A program made the translations under genes and the position numbers. Below, in pieces: positions 1 through 8,657 of a stretch of 64,000 bases of DNA. Numbering within the stretch: position 1 is the stretch's first letter; each line of letters begins with the position of its first letter. Below the pieces are notes generated by a model. That model searched no databases and was not told the origin of the DNA. It saw only the letters and a program-made list of their open reading frames with translations. Where the stretch lies: positions 3,310,690 through 3,374,689 of the forward strand of contig CP092079.1 in NCBI GenBank assembly GCA_022226955.1, written 5' to 3'. The stretch is from Nitrospira sp. Its GTDB lineage: Bacteria > Nitrospirota > Nitrospiria > Nitrospirales > Nitrospiraceae.

Positions 1-315
1 CTCGCCCATTCAGGCAAAATGTCGACCGAAGCGCCTGGGCTGATCAAGATCGCGCCGAATACCGGGAAGCTGCGGATGAATGCGGACGATATGCAGCGCT
101 TGGGACTTCAAGACGGCACCAAAGTGCGCGTGACGGCGGAGCGCGGTTCACTCCAATTGGCTGTACAGCCAGACAACTCATTGGCACCGAACACCTGTTT
201 CTTCCCTGAGCATTTCAACGAGCCGCCCGTCAAAGATTTGATGGCCGTGCAAGTGAACGCCACAACTGGAGTGCCGTCCTTTAAGCAAACGTGGGTCAGC
301 ATCGAAAAAGCATAG
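1..315 (+). CDS. nuoG: NuoG, complex I subunit G, C-terminal end only
   Basis: The reading frame is open from base 1, so the gene begins upstream of the window and only about 104 residues are seen. They match the molybdopterin-dinucleotide-binding barrel that ends NuoG and related molybdopterin oxidoreductases: a short LAHSGK lead, then a hydrophobic region rich in V and L. NuoG carries the Fe-S chain of the peripheral arm of NADH:quinone oxidoreductase. Position directly before nuoI in the same direction supports NuoG over a formate dehydrogenase. The usual nuoH is not between nuoG and nuoI. Confidence 0.75.
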   Translation, partial: LAHSGKMSTEAPGLIKIAPNTGKLRMNADDMQRLGLQDGTKVRVTAERGSLQLAVQPDNSLAPNTCFFPEHFNEPPVKDLMAVQVNATTGVPSFKQTWVSIEKA

Positions 316-355
316 GGCAACAATTGATGTTCCTATCGATGAGCGGGAATAGACA

Positions 356-943
356 ATGAGCGTATCCACCGTAACCAAGAAGATCCTTCACGCCGCCCTC
401 TTCTATGAGATCTGGGATGCGATGAAGGTGACCTTTCGCCACATGTTCCATCGCCCGATCACGTTTCAGTATCCGCGCGAACAGCGGACCCTTCCCGATA
501 CCCATCGGGGCGCACTCTCACTACTGCGGTACGACGACGGCCGCGAACGTTGCGTGGGCTGCGATCTCTGCGAAGCCGCTTGCCCATCCCGCTGCATTAA
601 AGTGATCAGCGCGGAGGACCCGGCCCGGCCACTCCAACGATACGCGACAGAGTTTTACATCGACATCACGAAATGCGTGTTCTGCGGCTATTGCGTAGAA
701 GCCTGCCCCGTCAATGCGCTGGCCATGACGAAAATGTACGAGTTCTCCACGCACGACAAACGCACCCTTCTCTTCGACAAGAAGCGGCTGTACGACATCG
801 GCGAGCGTCATCTCGCCGACGCGAAAAAATATTTGTATGCCCACAACCAGGAGAAAAATGTCGAGGAGAGTCGTGAGTACCGATACTATTTCCCTCAATC
901 GGTGGTCAAAGCCACACAATCGACTCCCAAGCATTTGAGCTGA
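356..943 (+). CDS. nuoI: NuoI, complex I 2x[4Fe-4S] ferredoxin-like subunit
   Basis: NuoI passes electrons from the peripheral arm of complex I towards the quinone site through two [4Fe-4S] clusters. The 195-residue protein shows both cluster motifs, CVGCDLCEAACP (Cys 66, 69, 72, 76) and CVFCGYCVEACP (Cys 107, 110, 113, 117). The N-terminal helix before the clusters and the length fit the family. It lies 40 bp after nuoG and 7 bp before nuoJ, so it belongs to the same operon. Confidence 0.95.
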   Translation: MSVSTVTKKILHAALFYEIWDAMKVTFRHMFHRPITFQYPREQRTLPDTHRGALSLLRYDDGRERCVGCDLCEAACPSRCIKVISAEDPARPLQRYATEFYIDITKCVFCGYCVEACPVNALAMTKMYEFSTHDKRTLLFDKKRLYDIGERHLADAKKYLYAHNQEKNVEESREYRYYFPQSVVKATQSTPKHLS

Positions 944-950
944 TATCCAG

Positions 951-1472
951 ATGATTGCTGTCTTCTTTTCGTATTTCGCGCTTATGAGCATTGCGGCCGC
1001 CGCGATGACCGTGGCACTCAAGAACCCGGTCCACTGCGGCTTGGCCCTGCTCGCCCTCCTGCTGCATGTATCGGGATTTTTTGTCCTGCTCAATGCGGAA
1101 TTTCTCTGGGCGGTTCAAGTGATTGTCTATGCCGGAGCCATTTTGGTGCTCTATCTCTTCGTGCTGATGTTGCTGAATCTCAAGACCGACGAACGGTACT
1201 TTCATTCCACCTTTATGTACTACCTGATACCGGCTGTGCTGGGGTCTCTCTATGTCATCTATCTCCTGCTCCGGTCGCCTTTTGCCGGCGCAAAAGGGAA
1301 CGCACCGACCGTGGCGGTCCTACAGGATGGAGATACCGCCGCCATTGGCATCAAGATGTTCAGCGACTATCTCCTGCAATTTGAAATCGTGGGAGTTTTC
1401 TTGCTGGGCGCCATTATCGGAGCGATCGTGCTGGCCAAGACGCCCAAACCGCTCAACCTGAGGAAAGACTGA
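951..1472 (+). CDS. nuoJ: NuoJ, complex I membrane subunit J
   Basis: A 173-residue membrane protein with about five hydrophobic segments, matching NuoJ, the small membrane-arm subunit beside the quinone module. The third-helix region has the family pattern of small and hydrophobic residues around VQVIVYAGAILVLYLFVLML. A soluble loop of roughly 30 residues precedes the last helix. It sits 7 bp after nuoI and 3 bp before nuoK, in the normal I-J-K order. Confidence 0.93.
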   Translation: MIAVFFSYFALMSIAAAAMTVALKNPVHCGLALLALLLHVSGFFVLLNAEFLWAVQVIVYAGAILVLYLFVLMLLNLKTDERYFHSTFMYYLIPAVLGSLYVIYLLLRSPFAGAKGNAPTVAVLQDGDTAAIGIKMFSDYLLQFEIVGVFLLGAIIGAIVLAKTPKPLNLRKD

Positions 1473-1475
1473 CGC

Positions 1476-1778
1476 ATGCTTCCGTTATCCGCCTACGTGG
1501 CCGTCAGCGCAATCCTCTTTGTCATCGGACTGCTCGGCGTGCTCATCAGACGCAACTTCATTATTGTGCTGATGTCCGTCGAGATTATGCTCAACGCCGC
1601 CAACATCAATCTCGTGGCGTTTTCGCACTATCTGGAATCCATGGCCGGTCAATTGGTGGCGCTCTTCATCATTGCCATCGCCGCAGGCGAAGCAGCCATC
1701 GGATTAGCCATCATCATTGTCGTGTTCCGCGGGAAGCTCTCAACCAACGTCGATGAAATGAACCTATTGAAGTGGTAA
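1476..1778 (+). CDS. nuoK: NuoK, complex I membrane subunit K
   Basis: A 100-residue protein with three transmembrane helices, the standard NuoK size. Two conserved membrane glutamates of the family, thought to be part of the proton path, are seen in the segments VEIMLNAANINLVAF and AIAAGEAAIGLAI. It is packed tightly between nuoJ and nuoL, with the nuoL GTG starting one base after the nuoK stop codon. Confidence 0.95.
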   Translation: MLPLSAYVAVSAILFVIGLLGVLIRRNFIIVLMSVEIMLNAANINLVAFSHYLESMAGQLVALFIIAIAAGEAAIGLAIIIVVFRGKLSTNVDEMNLLKW

Positions 1779-1779
1779 C

Positions 1780-3759
1780 GTGTCGGACTTAACTGATCTG
1801 CTCATTAAACTGATTCCGGTCTTCCCGCTCCTGGCCGTCATTGCCAACGGTCTCCTTGGCAGCCGGTACTCCCATGAGGTCGCTCACCGGCTCGCTTGGG
1901 GTTCGGTAGGGCTCTCATTCCTCTGTGTCATCGGCGTCTTCACCGATGTCCTGCGCACCGGCGCCACCCATGAAGTCGTGGCCTATCAATGGATCTTCGG
2001 CGGGGACCTCACGATTAACCTGGCCTATCTCGTCGATCCGCTCACCTGCGTCTGGCTCCTGATCGTCACGGGAATCGGATTTTTGATCCATGTGTATTCC
2101 GTCGGCTATATGCACAGCGAGGCGGGCTTTACTCGCTTCTTCACCTATATGAACCTATTCATGGTCTCCATGTTGCTGCTCGTCATGGGCAACAACTATG
2201 CGGTCCTGTTCATCGGGTGGGAAGGCGTCGGCCTGTGCTCCTATTTGCTCATCGGCTACTACTACGATAAAGTCTCCGCGGCCAAAGCTGCTTCAAAAGC
2301 CTTCGTCGTGAACCGCATCGGCGATGCCGGGTTTCTCCTGGCCATCTTCCTCATCTTTATCAATTTCAAGACGCTCGACTACACGAAAGTCTTTGCTCAG
2401 CTGGGACAGCTCTCGCCCGATATGGCCACCGCCATCGCCCTCTGTCTCTTGATCGGCGCAGTCGGCAAATCTGCCCAACTACCGCTCTACACTTGGTTGC
2501 CGGACGCGATGGAAGGCCCCACGCCCGTGAGCGCGTTGATTCATGCCGCCACCATGGTCACGGCGGGAGTCTATATGATCGTCCGAAACCACGCGATCTT
2601 CGATCTCTCTCCCATTGCGATGCAAGCCGTCGCCGTCATCGGAGGCTGCACGGCGTTATTTGCTGCCACCATCGGTCTCGTGCAAACGGACATCAAACGC
2701 GTGCTTGCGTACTCGACCGTGAGCCAACTCGGCTACATGTTCCTCGCATGCGGCATCGGCGCCTATACCGCTGCCGTTTTCCATGTCATGACCCACGCAT
2801 TCTTCAAAGCGCTCTTGTTCTTATCCGCCGGGTCCGTGATCCATGCGCTCTCGGGCGAGCAGGACATCCGGAAAATGGGCGGTCTCACCAAGAAGATTCC
2901 CTGGACCTATCGCCTCTTCCTCATCGGCACCATCGCCATCGCGGGAATCCCGCCGTTGGCCGGGTTCTGGAGTAAAGACGAGATCATGGGGCACGCGTTC
3001 GTCAACCACCAATACCTTTTCTATGGAATGGCGGCAATCGGCGCCTTCCTCACGTCTTTTTATATGTTCCGGCTCACGTACCTGACCTTCTACGGCCCCT
3101 CTCGCATGGACCATCACACGGAAGAGCATGTCCATGAGTCGCCGATGGTGATGGTGGGACCATTGATGGTGCTCGGCGTCCTCTCGGTCTTCGGCGGCCT
3201 GATTCTCGGATTCCCGCCGGAGCACGGCTGGCTGCATGGATTCCTCGCCCCGGTCGCAGGCGTGGCCGGCGGACACGAAACCAGCATCGCAACCACGTTG
3301 CTTCTTATGGGAACGGCGACCGGCATCGCACTGGTCGGGTGGGGCCTGGCTCATTTTCTCTATAGCCTGAGTCCTTCGACCGCGGACAACTGGGCAACCA
3401 ATTTCAAAGCCGTCTATACGACGCTCTTGAACAAATACTATGTCGACGAACTGTACGACATTCTGTTTGTCGAACCGACCAAACGCCTGGGTGAATTCCT
3501 GGATTGGTTCGATCGCACGGTGATCGACGGACTTGTAAACGCAGTCGCACAGATGGCCGAATGGGGCTCGGCCGGATCGACCTGGCTCGAAAAATATGTC
3601 GTCTATGCCGGCCTCAATGTAATTGGCTTCGGCAACCATTTGGCCGCACGCCAGGGACGGAAGCTCCAAAGCGGCATGGTCCATCACTACGCGGCCATCA
3701 TTATCGCCGGCCTCTTTCTGCTGGTCCTGGTCGTGCAGCTAATCCTGCAAAGTAGGTAA
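1780..3759 (+). CDS. nuoL: NuoL, distal proton-pumping subunit of complex I
   Basis: NuoL is one of the antiporter-like proton-pumping subunits and carries the long lateral helix along the membrane arm. The 659-residue protein starts with GTG one base after nuoK. Family residues are present: the TM5 glutamate in FIGWEGVGLCSY, the TM7 lysine in AVGKSAQLPLYTWLPDA, and the late lysine in AGFWSKDEI. The C-terminal 150 residues contain an amphipathic stretch and a final hydrophobic helix, as expected for the lateral helix. In complexes with an extra NuoM this helix must span one more subunit; whether it is lengthened here needs an alignment. Confidence 0.95.
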   Translation: MSDLTDLLIKLIPVFPLLAVIANGLLGSRYSHEVAHRLAWGSVGLSFLCVIGVFTDVLRTGATHEVVAYQWIFGGDLTINLAYLVDPLTCVWLLIVTGIGFLIHVYSVGYMHSEAGFTRFFTYMNLFMVSMLLLVMGNNYAVLFIGWEGVGLCSYLLIGYYYDKVSAAKAASKAFVVNRIGDAGFLLAIFLIFINFKTLDYTKVFAQLGQLSPDMATAIALCLLIGAVGKSAQLPLYTWLPDAMEGPTPVSALIHAATMVTAGVYMIVRNHAIFDLSPIAMQAVAVIGGCTALFAATIGLVQTDIKRVLAYSTVSQLGYMFLACGIGAYTAAVFHVMTHAFFKALLFLSAGSVIHALSGEQDIRKMGGLTKKIPWTYRLFLIGTIAIAGIPPLAGFWSKDEIMGHAFVNHQYLFYGMAAIGAFLTSFYMFRLTYLTFYGPSRMDHHTEEHVHESPMVMVGPLMVLGVLSVFGGLILGFPPEHGWLHGFLAPVAGVAGGHETSIATTLLLMGTATGIALVGWGLAHFLYSLSPSTADNWATNFKAVYTTLLNKYYVDELYDILFVEPTKRLGEFLDWFDRTVIDGLVNAVAQMAEWGSAGSTWLEKYVVYAGLNVIGFGNHLAARQGRKLQSGMVHHYAAIIIAGLFLLVLVVQLILQSR

Positions 3760-3792
3760 CGCCCAAGGAATCGTCGGAGTCGGACAACGAAT

Positions 3793-5352
3793 ATGTTAGA
3801 AGAACTCGCAGCCGGTTTTCCCATCCTCTCCTGCCTCCTCTTTCTTCCGTTCGTCGGAGCGGCCGTGCTCTGGCTCGTGGATGATGAAGACATGGTTCGC
3901 ACCTCGGCTCTGACGATTAGTCTAGTCGAGCTTGCCCTGGCCGTCTTTGTGCTGCTCCGGTTCGTCCCCGATTCCGCCGCAATGCAGTTCGCCGAACATA
4001 TGCGCTGGGTTCCGGCATTAGGAATCAGCTATCACCTGGCTGTCGATGGTATCAGCGTGCTTTTCGTCGGGCTGACCGCCTTCCTGACGGTGCTCGTGAT
4101 TGTGTATTCCTGGGACACCGTTCGCCACCAGGTCAAACTCTATATGATGTGCCTGCTGGCTCTCGAAACGACGACCATGGGCGTTTTCGTTTCGCTGGAT
4201 CTGATTCTATTCTTTGTCTTCTGGGAATTGATGTTGATCCCGAGCTATTTCCTCATCAAGCTCTGGGGCGGAGGCGCAGAACGGCATCATGCCGCGTTGA
4301 AATATGTGCTCTACACGCTCTTGGGCAGCGTCTTCATGCTCGTGGGCATTGCGCTGCTGGATCTGAACTTTCATCATTGGGCCGTCCTCCGCCATACCGA
4401 TCAGCTCTACTCCTTCGACCTCCTTGACCTGCTGGCGGTCCCCATTCCCGTCGATCAGCAAATCCTCATTTTCTGGCTGATGTTCATGGGGTTTGCCTTC
4501 AAAGCCCCGGTGTTTCCCTTCCACACATGGTTGCCCGATGCCTTGCTCGAAGGGCCGATCGGCATGGCCGTCGTCCTCGCCGGGCTCAAGCTCGGCACCT
4601 TCGGCTTTATCCGATTCAGCATTCCCTTGCTGCCAGAAGCGGCAAAGAGCCACACCGTGGTGACCGTGATCATGTGCCTGGGAATTGCCGCGATTACCTA
4701 TGGCGCCATCGTGGCGCTGATCCAGCCCGATTTCCGCAGACTGCTGGCATTCAGCAGCATCAGCCACCTTGGCTTTGTGATGATGGGGCTCTTTGCGCTC
4801 AACTATCAAGGACTCCAGGGCAGTCTTCTGACCATGATCAACCTCGGATTCAGTACGGCGGGACTCTTCTTTATTGCAGGGTTTCTCTACTCACGACAAC
4901 AAACCACTCACTTGTCGGCATTCGGCGGGCTAGCCCAACAAGTCCCGCTGCTCGCATCCTTCTTTTTGTTGATCGGCCTCGCATCGATCGGCCTGCCCGG
5001 CACGAACGGCTTTGTCGGAGAATTTTTGATTCTCCTCGGAACCTTTAAAGCCAACTGGATCTTCGGCGCGCTCGCTGTCACCGGCGTCGTCTTCGGCGCG
5101 GCCTATTTCCTGTGGTATTACGAACGGGCGATCCTGGGCCCTCTCGGGAAAGCCGTGAAAAGTACGATGGTCGATTTACAGTTCCGCGAAATGATCATTG
5201 CCGTATCGCTCGCCGTCATGATTCTCTGGATCGGACTCTATCCATCCCCGTTCCTGCACATCATGAACGGCTCAATCCAAGCGCTGGTGGACCGGCTCGA
5301 TCACGGAACCGTCGCCGTGCTGACTGACTCTGTTGAACGATTGGATCACTAA
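3793..5352 (+). CDS. nuoM: NuoM, first of two copies (NuoM1)
   Basis: A 519-residue antiporter-like pumping subunit. The charged residues of the channel are all in place: TM5 Glu145 in FWELMLIPSY, TM7 Lys237 in GFAFKAPVFPFHTWLPDA, the TM8 lysine in LAGLKLGTFGF, and the TM12 glutamate in GLPGTNGFVGEF. It should be a fully competent proton pump. It follows nuoL by 33 bp and precedes the second nuoM by 5 bp. Tandem nuoM genes are a known feature of Nitrospira complex I. Confidence 0.94.
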   Translation: MLEELAAGFPILSCLLFLPFVGAAVLWLVDDEDMVRTSALTISLVELALAVFVLLRFVPDSAAMQFAEHMRWVPALGISYHLAVDGISVLFVGLTAFLTVLVIVYSWDTVRHQVKLYMMCLLALETTTMGVFVSLDLILFFVFWELMLIPSYFLIKLWGGGAERHHAALKYVLYTLLGSVFMLVGIALLDLNFHHWAVLRHTDQLYSFDLLDLLAVPIPVDQQILIFWLMFMGFAFKAPVFPFHTWLPDALLEGPIGMAVVLAGLKLGTFGFIRFSIPLLPEAAKSHTVVTVIMCLGIAAITYGAIVALIQPDFRRLLAFSSISHLGFVMMGLFALNYQGLQGSLLTMINLGFSTAGLFFIAGFLYSRQQTTHLSAFGGLAQQVPLLASFFLLIGLASIGLPGTNGFVGEFLILLGTFKANWIFGALAVTGVVFGAAYFLWYYERAILGPLGKAVKSTMVDLQFREMIIAVSLAVMILWIGLYPSPFLHIMNGSIQALVDRLDHGTVAVLTDSVERLDH

Positions 5353-5357
5353 GACCC

Positions 5358-7037
5358 ATGGGTGACTACGCACTGCTCTACATCCTTTTCGCTCCGTTCT
5401 TCGGTGCCCTGGCGTTGATCTTCGTCTCCAACCGCCAGACGCTTCTTGTGCGCGGCATTGCCGCCGGCTCGGCCTTCATCTCGCTCATCGCCTCGCTCTA
5501 TCTGTTCTATAGCTACGATCCTGTGTTAGGCGGCTATCAGTTCATTCAACGGTTCGAGTGGTCGCGGCAACTCGGCATTGCACTCTATCTGGGCGTCGAC
5601 GGCATTGGCACACCGCTGGTCCTGGCCTCGTCGATCCTCTTATTCGCCGGCATCTTCGTGTCTTGGCACATCAAAGACCGCGCGAAAGAATTCTACATCT
5701 GGATTCTGATTCTGGCCGCCGCCACCATTGGCGTGTTCATGTCACTAGATCTGTTCTTCCTCTACTTCTTCTATGAGATGTCGGTCATTCCGATGTATCT
5801 CCTCTTGGGAATGTGGGGCAGCCACACCAAAAAATATTTGGAAATGACCGATCCGGAAGGCATGAAGCAACGCGATTCCGTGGGATTCATCTTCAACTTC
5901 GGGTCGAACAGCAAAGAATACGCGGCCATGAAGCTGGTCCTATTCCTCTCGGCCTTTGCCGTCGCGGCCTTCATGGGCATTCTGCTCATTTACAAGTATT
6001 CCGGCCTGAACACCTTCGATATCTTGGTGCTCCGGGAACATGCCAGCACCCTCATGAACATTCCGGTGTTGGGGACGACCCTCGACAAGATCATCTGGGT
6101 CCTGATTTTCTTCGGGTTCGCCTCCATCGCGCCGCTCTGGCCACTCCATTCCTGGTCGCCGGTGGGCCATGCCGCCGCGCCGGCCGCGACCAGCATGTTG
6201 CACGCCGGCGTGCTCATGAAGCTCGGCCATTTCTCGATCATCCGGGTCGCCTTTGAAATCCTTCCCGAAACGACGCGGGAACTGATGCCGATAGCGGCCG
6301 TGCTCTGCATGTTCAGCATTGTCTACGGCGGGTTCGTCGCGTACTACGCGAAAGACACCAAGTACGTCATCGGATATTCCAGCTCCAGCCACATGGGCTA
6401 TGTCTTTCTTGGCATGGCCGCGTTGGACTACATCAGCCTCAGCGGCGCGGTGATCTATATGTTCGCCCACGCGATGGCCACAGGCATGCTCTTCTCGATG
6501 GCCGGCTGGGTCTACGATCAAACCCACACGCGCGACATCCCCTCGCTCGGCGGGCTGTCGAACAAGATGCCCTTTATCTCCGCCTGCTTTGTCGTGGGGT
6601 GCATGGCGTCGATCGGCATGCCGGGCACGATCAATTTCATCGCCGAAGTCATGATCATCGTCGGCAGCTGGAACAAGTATCCCCTCCAGGTTGTTGTCGC
6701 AGTGCTCGGCATCGTCTTAACGATGGCCTACCTGTTTAAGATGATGCGGAGCCTGTTCTATGGCCCCATGGATCAGAAGTATAGCCATTCCCATGACGCC
6801 GTGGCGTTCGTCGACCGTCTTCCGCTCCTGATCATGATCTCCGTCAGCATCGGATTTGGACTGTTCCCCATGCACCTCTACAACGTCGTTCGGTCTGGAG
6901 TCGATCCACTGATCGCCAAAATTACGCATGTGATGCCGGTGGCCGCTGTCCCGGCCCTGGGAACTCCGGTGCCAGCGCTGCACGAACAGTTGGCCACCCG
7001 CGGCGTGCAACTCCCCGATTCACGCGCGGCTCAATAA
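5358..7037 (+). CDS. nuoM: NuoM, second copy (NuoM2) lacking the TM7 lysine
   Basis: A 559-residue paralogue of the preceding protein. The TM5 Glu140 (FYEMSVIPMY), TM8 Lys288 (VLMKLGHFS) and TM12 Glu430 (NFIAEVMI) are kept. In TM7 the usual Lys is replaced by Ile257 in GFASIAPLWPLHSW, and the following LPDA-type motif reads SPVGH. A charged insert of about 35 residues lies between TM5 and TM6. The extra subunit would add a fourth antiporter-like unit to the complex; with TM7 changed, its pumping mechanism may differ. The operon position is tight on both sides. Confidence 0.93.
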   Translation: MGDYALLYILFAPFFGALALIFVSNRQTLLVRGIAAGSAFISLIASLYLFYSYDPVLGGYQFIQRFEWSRQLGIALYLGVDGIGTPLVLASSILLFAGIFVSWHIKDRAKEFYIWILILAAATIGVFMSLDLFFLYFFYEMSVIPMYLLLGMWGSHTKKYLEMTDPEGMKQRDSVGFIFNFGSNSKEYAAMKLVLFLSAFAVAAFMGILLIYKYSGLNTFDILVLREHASTLMNIPVLGTTLDKIIWVLIFFGFASIAPLWPLHSWSPVGHAAAPAATSMLHAGVLMKLGHFSIIRVAFEILPETTRELMPIAAVLCMFSIVYGGFVAYYAKDTKYVIGYSSSSHMGYVFLGMAALDYISLSGAVIYMFAHAMATGMLFSMAGWVYDQTHTRDIPSLGGLSNKMPFISACFVVGCMASIGMPGTINFIAEVMIIVGSWNKYPLQVVVAVLGIVLTMAYLFKMMRSLFYGPMDQKYSHSHDAVAFVDRLPLLIMISVSIGFGLFPMHLYNVVRSGVDPLIAKITHVMPVAAVPALGTPVPALHEQLATRGVQLPDSRAAQ

Positions 7038-7053
7038 GGTATCTGTCGACACT

Positions 7054-8550
7054 ATGAACTTTGAACTCAACATGACGATTAGCGATCTCCTTCTCCTCTT
7101 GCCGGAGATCGTCCTCACACTCTGGCTCTGCCTGGTCTTGATTGTCGACTTCGCCTTTCCGCGGCTGGCGAAAGAACAACTGGCCTACCTCAGTGTTGTG
7201 GGACTCGTCGTCACCCTGGGTTGCCTCGCCTGGTTCGACATATCGCAAATATCCGGCGCCCTTTTCAAAAATATGTTCGTGCTCGATCGCATGGCCATCT
7301 TCTTTAAGATGTTCGTGGTCGGGGCCAGCATTCTCGTGATTCTCGCCTCCATCGAATACGTCAACCGGTTTACCTTTTTCCGGGGGGAATACTACTTCCT
7401 GATCGTCATGTCCGCCATCGGCATGATGTTTATGGCCTCCGCCAACGATCTCCTGTCCCTCTTCGTCACCCTGGAGTTTTCCACATTCGGGTTCTATGTC
7501 CTCGTGGCCTACCTACGCGATGACCTGGCTTCAAATGAAGCCGGTCTGAAGTTCTTCATTCTTGGCGTCTTTGCCGCCGGCCTCTTAGCCTACGGCATCA
7601 GCCTGGTCTATGGAGAGACCGGTCAGTTGGTGTTTTCAGACATGGCTTCGGCACCGGCCACACCCGGACTGATCATCGGCTTCCTGTTGATCTTCGCGGC
7701 GCTCGGTTTCAAAATCGGCGCAGTCCCGTTTCACTCCTGGATTCCCGACACCTATCATGGCGCACCCACGCCCGTAACAGCCTTTCTCTCCATTGCGCCC
7801 AAAGGCGCGGCCATCGCCCTCTTGCTCAGACTATTCTTTGTGGCGTTGTTCACCTTCAAGCCCATGTGGGTGCTCTTGCTCGCGGCCGTCTCAGTGCTCT
7901 CGATGACCTATGCCAATATCATCGCCATCGCCCAGACGAACATCAAACGCCTCCTAGCCTATTCCGGCATCGCCCAAATCGGAAACGTCTTAATTGGGCT
8001 GGCCGCTGGCACAAAGATGGGCAACGATGCGATCCTGTTCTATCTCCTCACCTATCTCTTCGCGAACATCGGAGCCTTCGCCGTCGTGATCGCCATGAGT
8101 GAGGCCATCGGCAGTGAAGAGATCAACGATTACAGCGGACTTAATCGTCGATCGCCGTTCCTCGCGTTTTCCATGCTCCTCTTTCTCCTTTCGCTGGCCG
8201 GCGTGCCTCCCTTAGCCGGGTTTATCGGCAAAATCTATATTTTTGTAGCTGCCATCAAAGAAGGGCTCTATACCCTGATTACCGTCGGGCTCGTTAATAT
8301 CGTGATCTCCATGTACTACTATCTGATCGTCGTGAAGAAAATGTACATTGCCGAGCCGATCGACCCCTCGCCCATCAAGGTTTCCGGTCCGATGAAGGCC
8401 GTGGTGTATGTCGGCCTTGCCGGAACGCTGTTGATCGGTATCTATCCGCAGCCGTTCATCGATTGGGTCGTGTCCGCGACGATGATGTTTTCCCATCTCC
8501 CCGCGCCTGCGGCTACCGCCCTTCCTCCAATTCCGCCTCTTGGCGGCTAG
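7054..8550 (+). CDS. nuoN: NuoN, complex I pumping subunit N
   Basis: A 498-residue antiporter-like subunit with about 14 hydrophobic helices. The TM5 glutamate (FVTLEFSTFGFY), TM7 lysine (ALGFKIGAVPFHSWIPD), TM8 lysine (IAPKGAAIALL) and late lysine (GFIGKIYIF) are visible. It closes the nuo operon, 16 bp after the second nuoM. The next gene is a sensor kinase about 107 bp away, so transcription probably ends or restarts there. Confidence 0.95.
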   Translation: MNFELNMTISDLLLLLPEIVLTLWLCLVLIVDFAFPRLAKEQLAYLSVVGLVVTLGCLAWFDISQISGALFKNMFVLDRMAIFFKMFVVGASILVILASIEYVNRFTFFRGEYYFLIVMSAIGMMFMASANDLLSLFVTLEFSTFGFYVLVAYLRDDLASNEAGLKFFILGVFAAGLLAYGISLVYGETGQLVFSDMASAPATPGLIIGFLLIFAALGFKIGAVPFHSWIPDTYHGAPTPVTAFLSIAPKGAAIALLLRLFFVALFTFKPMWVLLLAAVSVLSMTYANIIAIAQTNIKRLLAYSGIAQIGNVLIGLAAGTKMGNDAILFYLLTYLFANIGAFAVVIAMSEAIGSEEINDYSGLNRRSPFLAFSMLLFLLSLAGVPPLAGFIGKIYIFVAAIKEGLYTLITVGLVNIVISMYYYLIVVKKMYIAEPIDPSPIKVSGPMKAVVYVGLAGTLLIGIYPQPFIDWVVSATMMFSHLPAPAATALPPIPPLGG

Positions 8551-8657
8551 CCATCGGTCATCCTTCACAGATTCTGCTAAAATAGACCTTGCGGCTCGTG
8601 AACGCCGAGCGTAGAGTGCTCGAAATTTTCCCTACACCTTTCAACCCTGTTTGTTCC

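Noticed and set aside
2821..3687. Long open frame of 288 codons antisense to nuoL
   Set aside because: It is a codon-bias shadow: it lies within nuoL, has no ribosome site, and its protein is rich in R, H and E with no known family.
4207..4809. 200-codon frame antisense to nuoM1
   Set aside because: Lies fully within a well-supported gene and has a His/Glu/Gln-rich composition typical of shadows.
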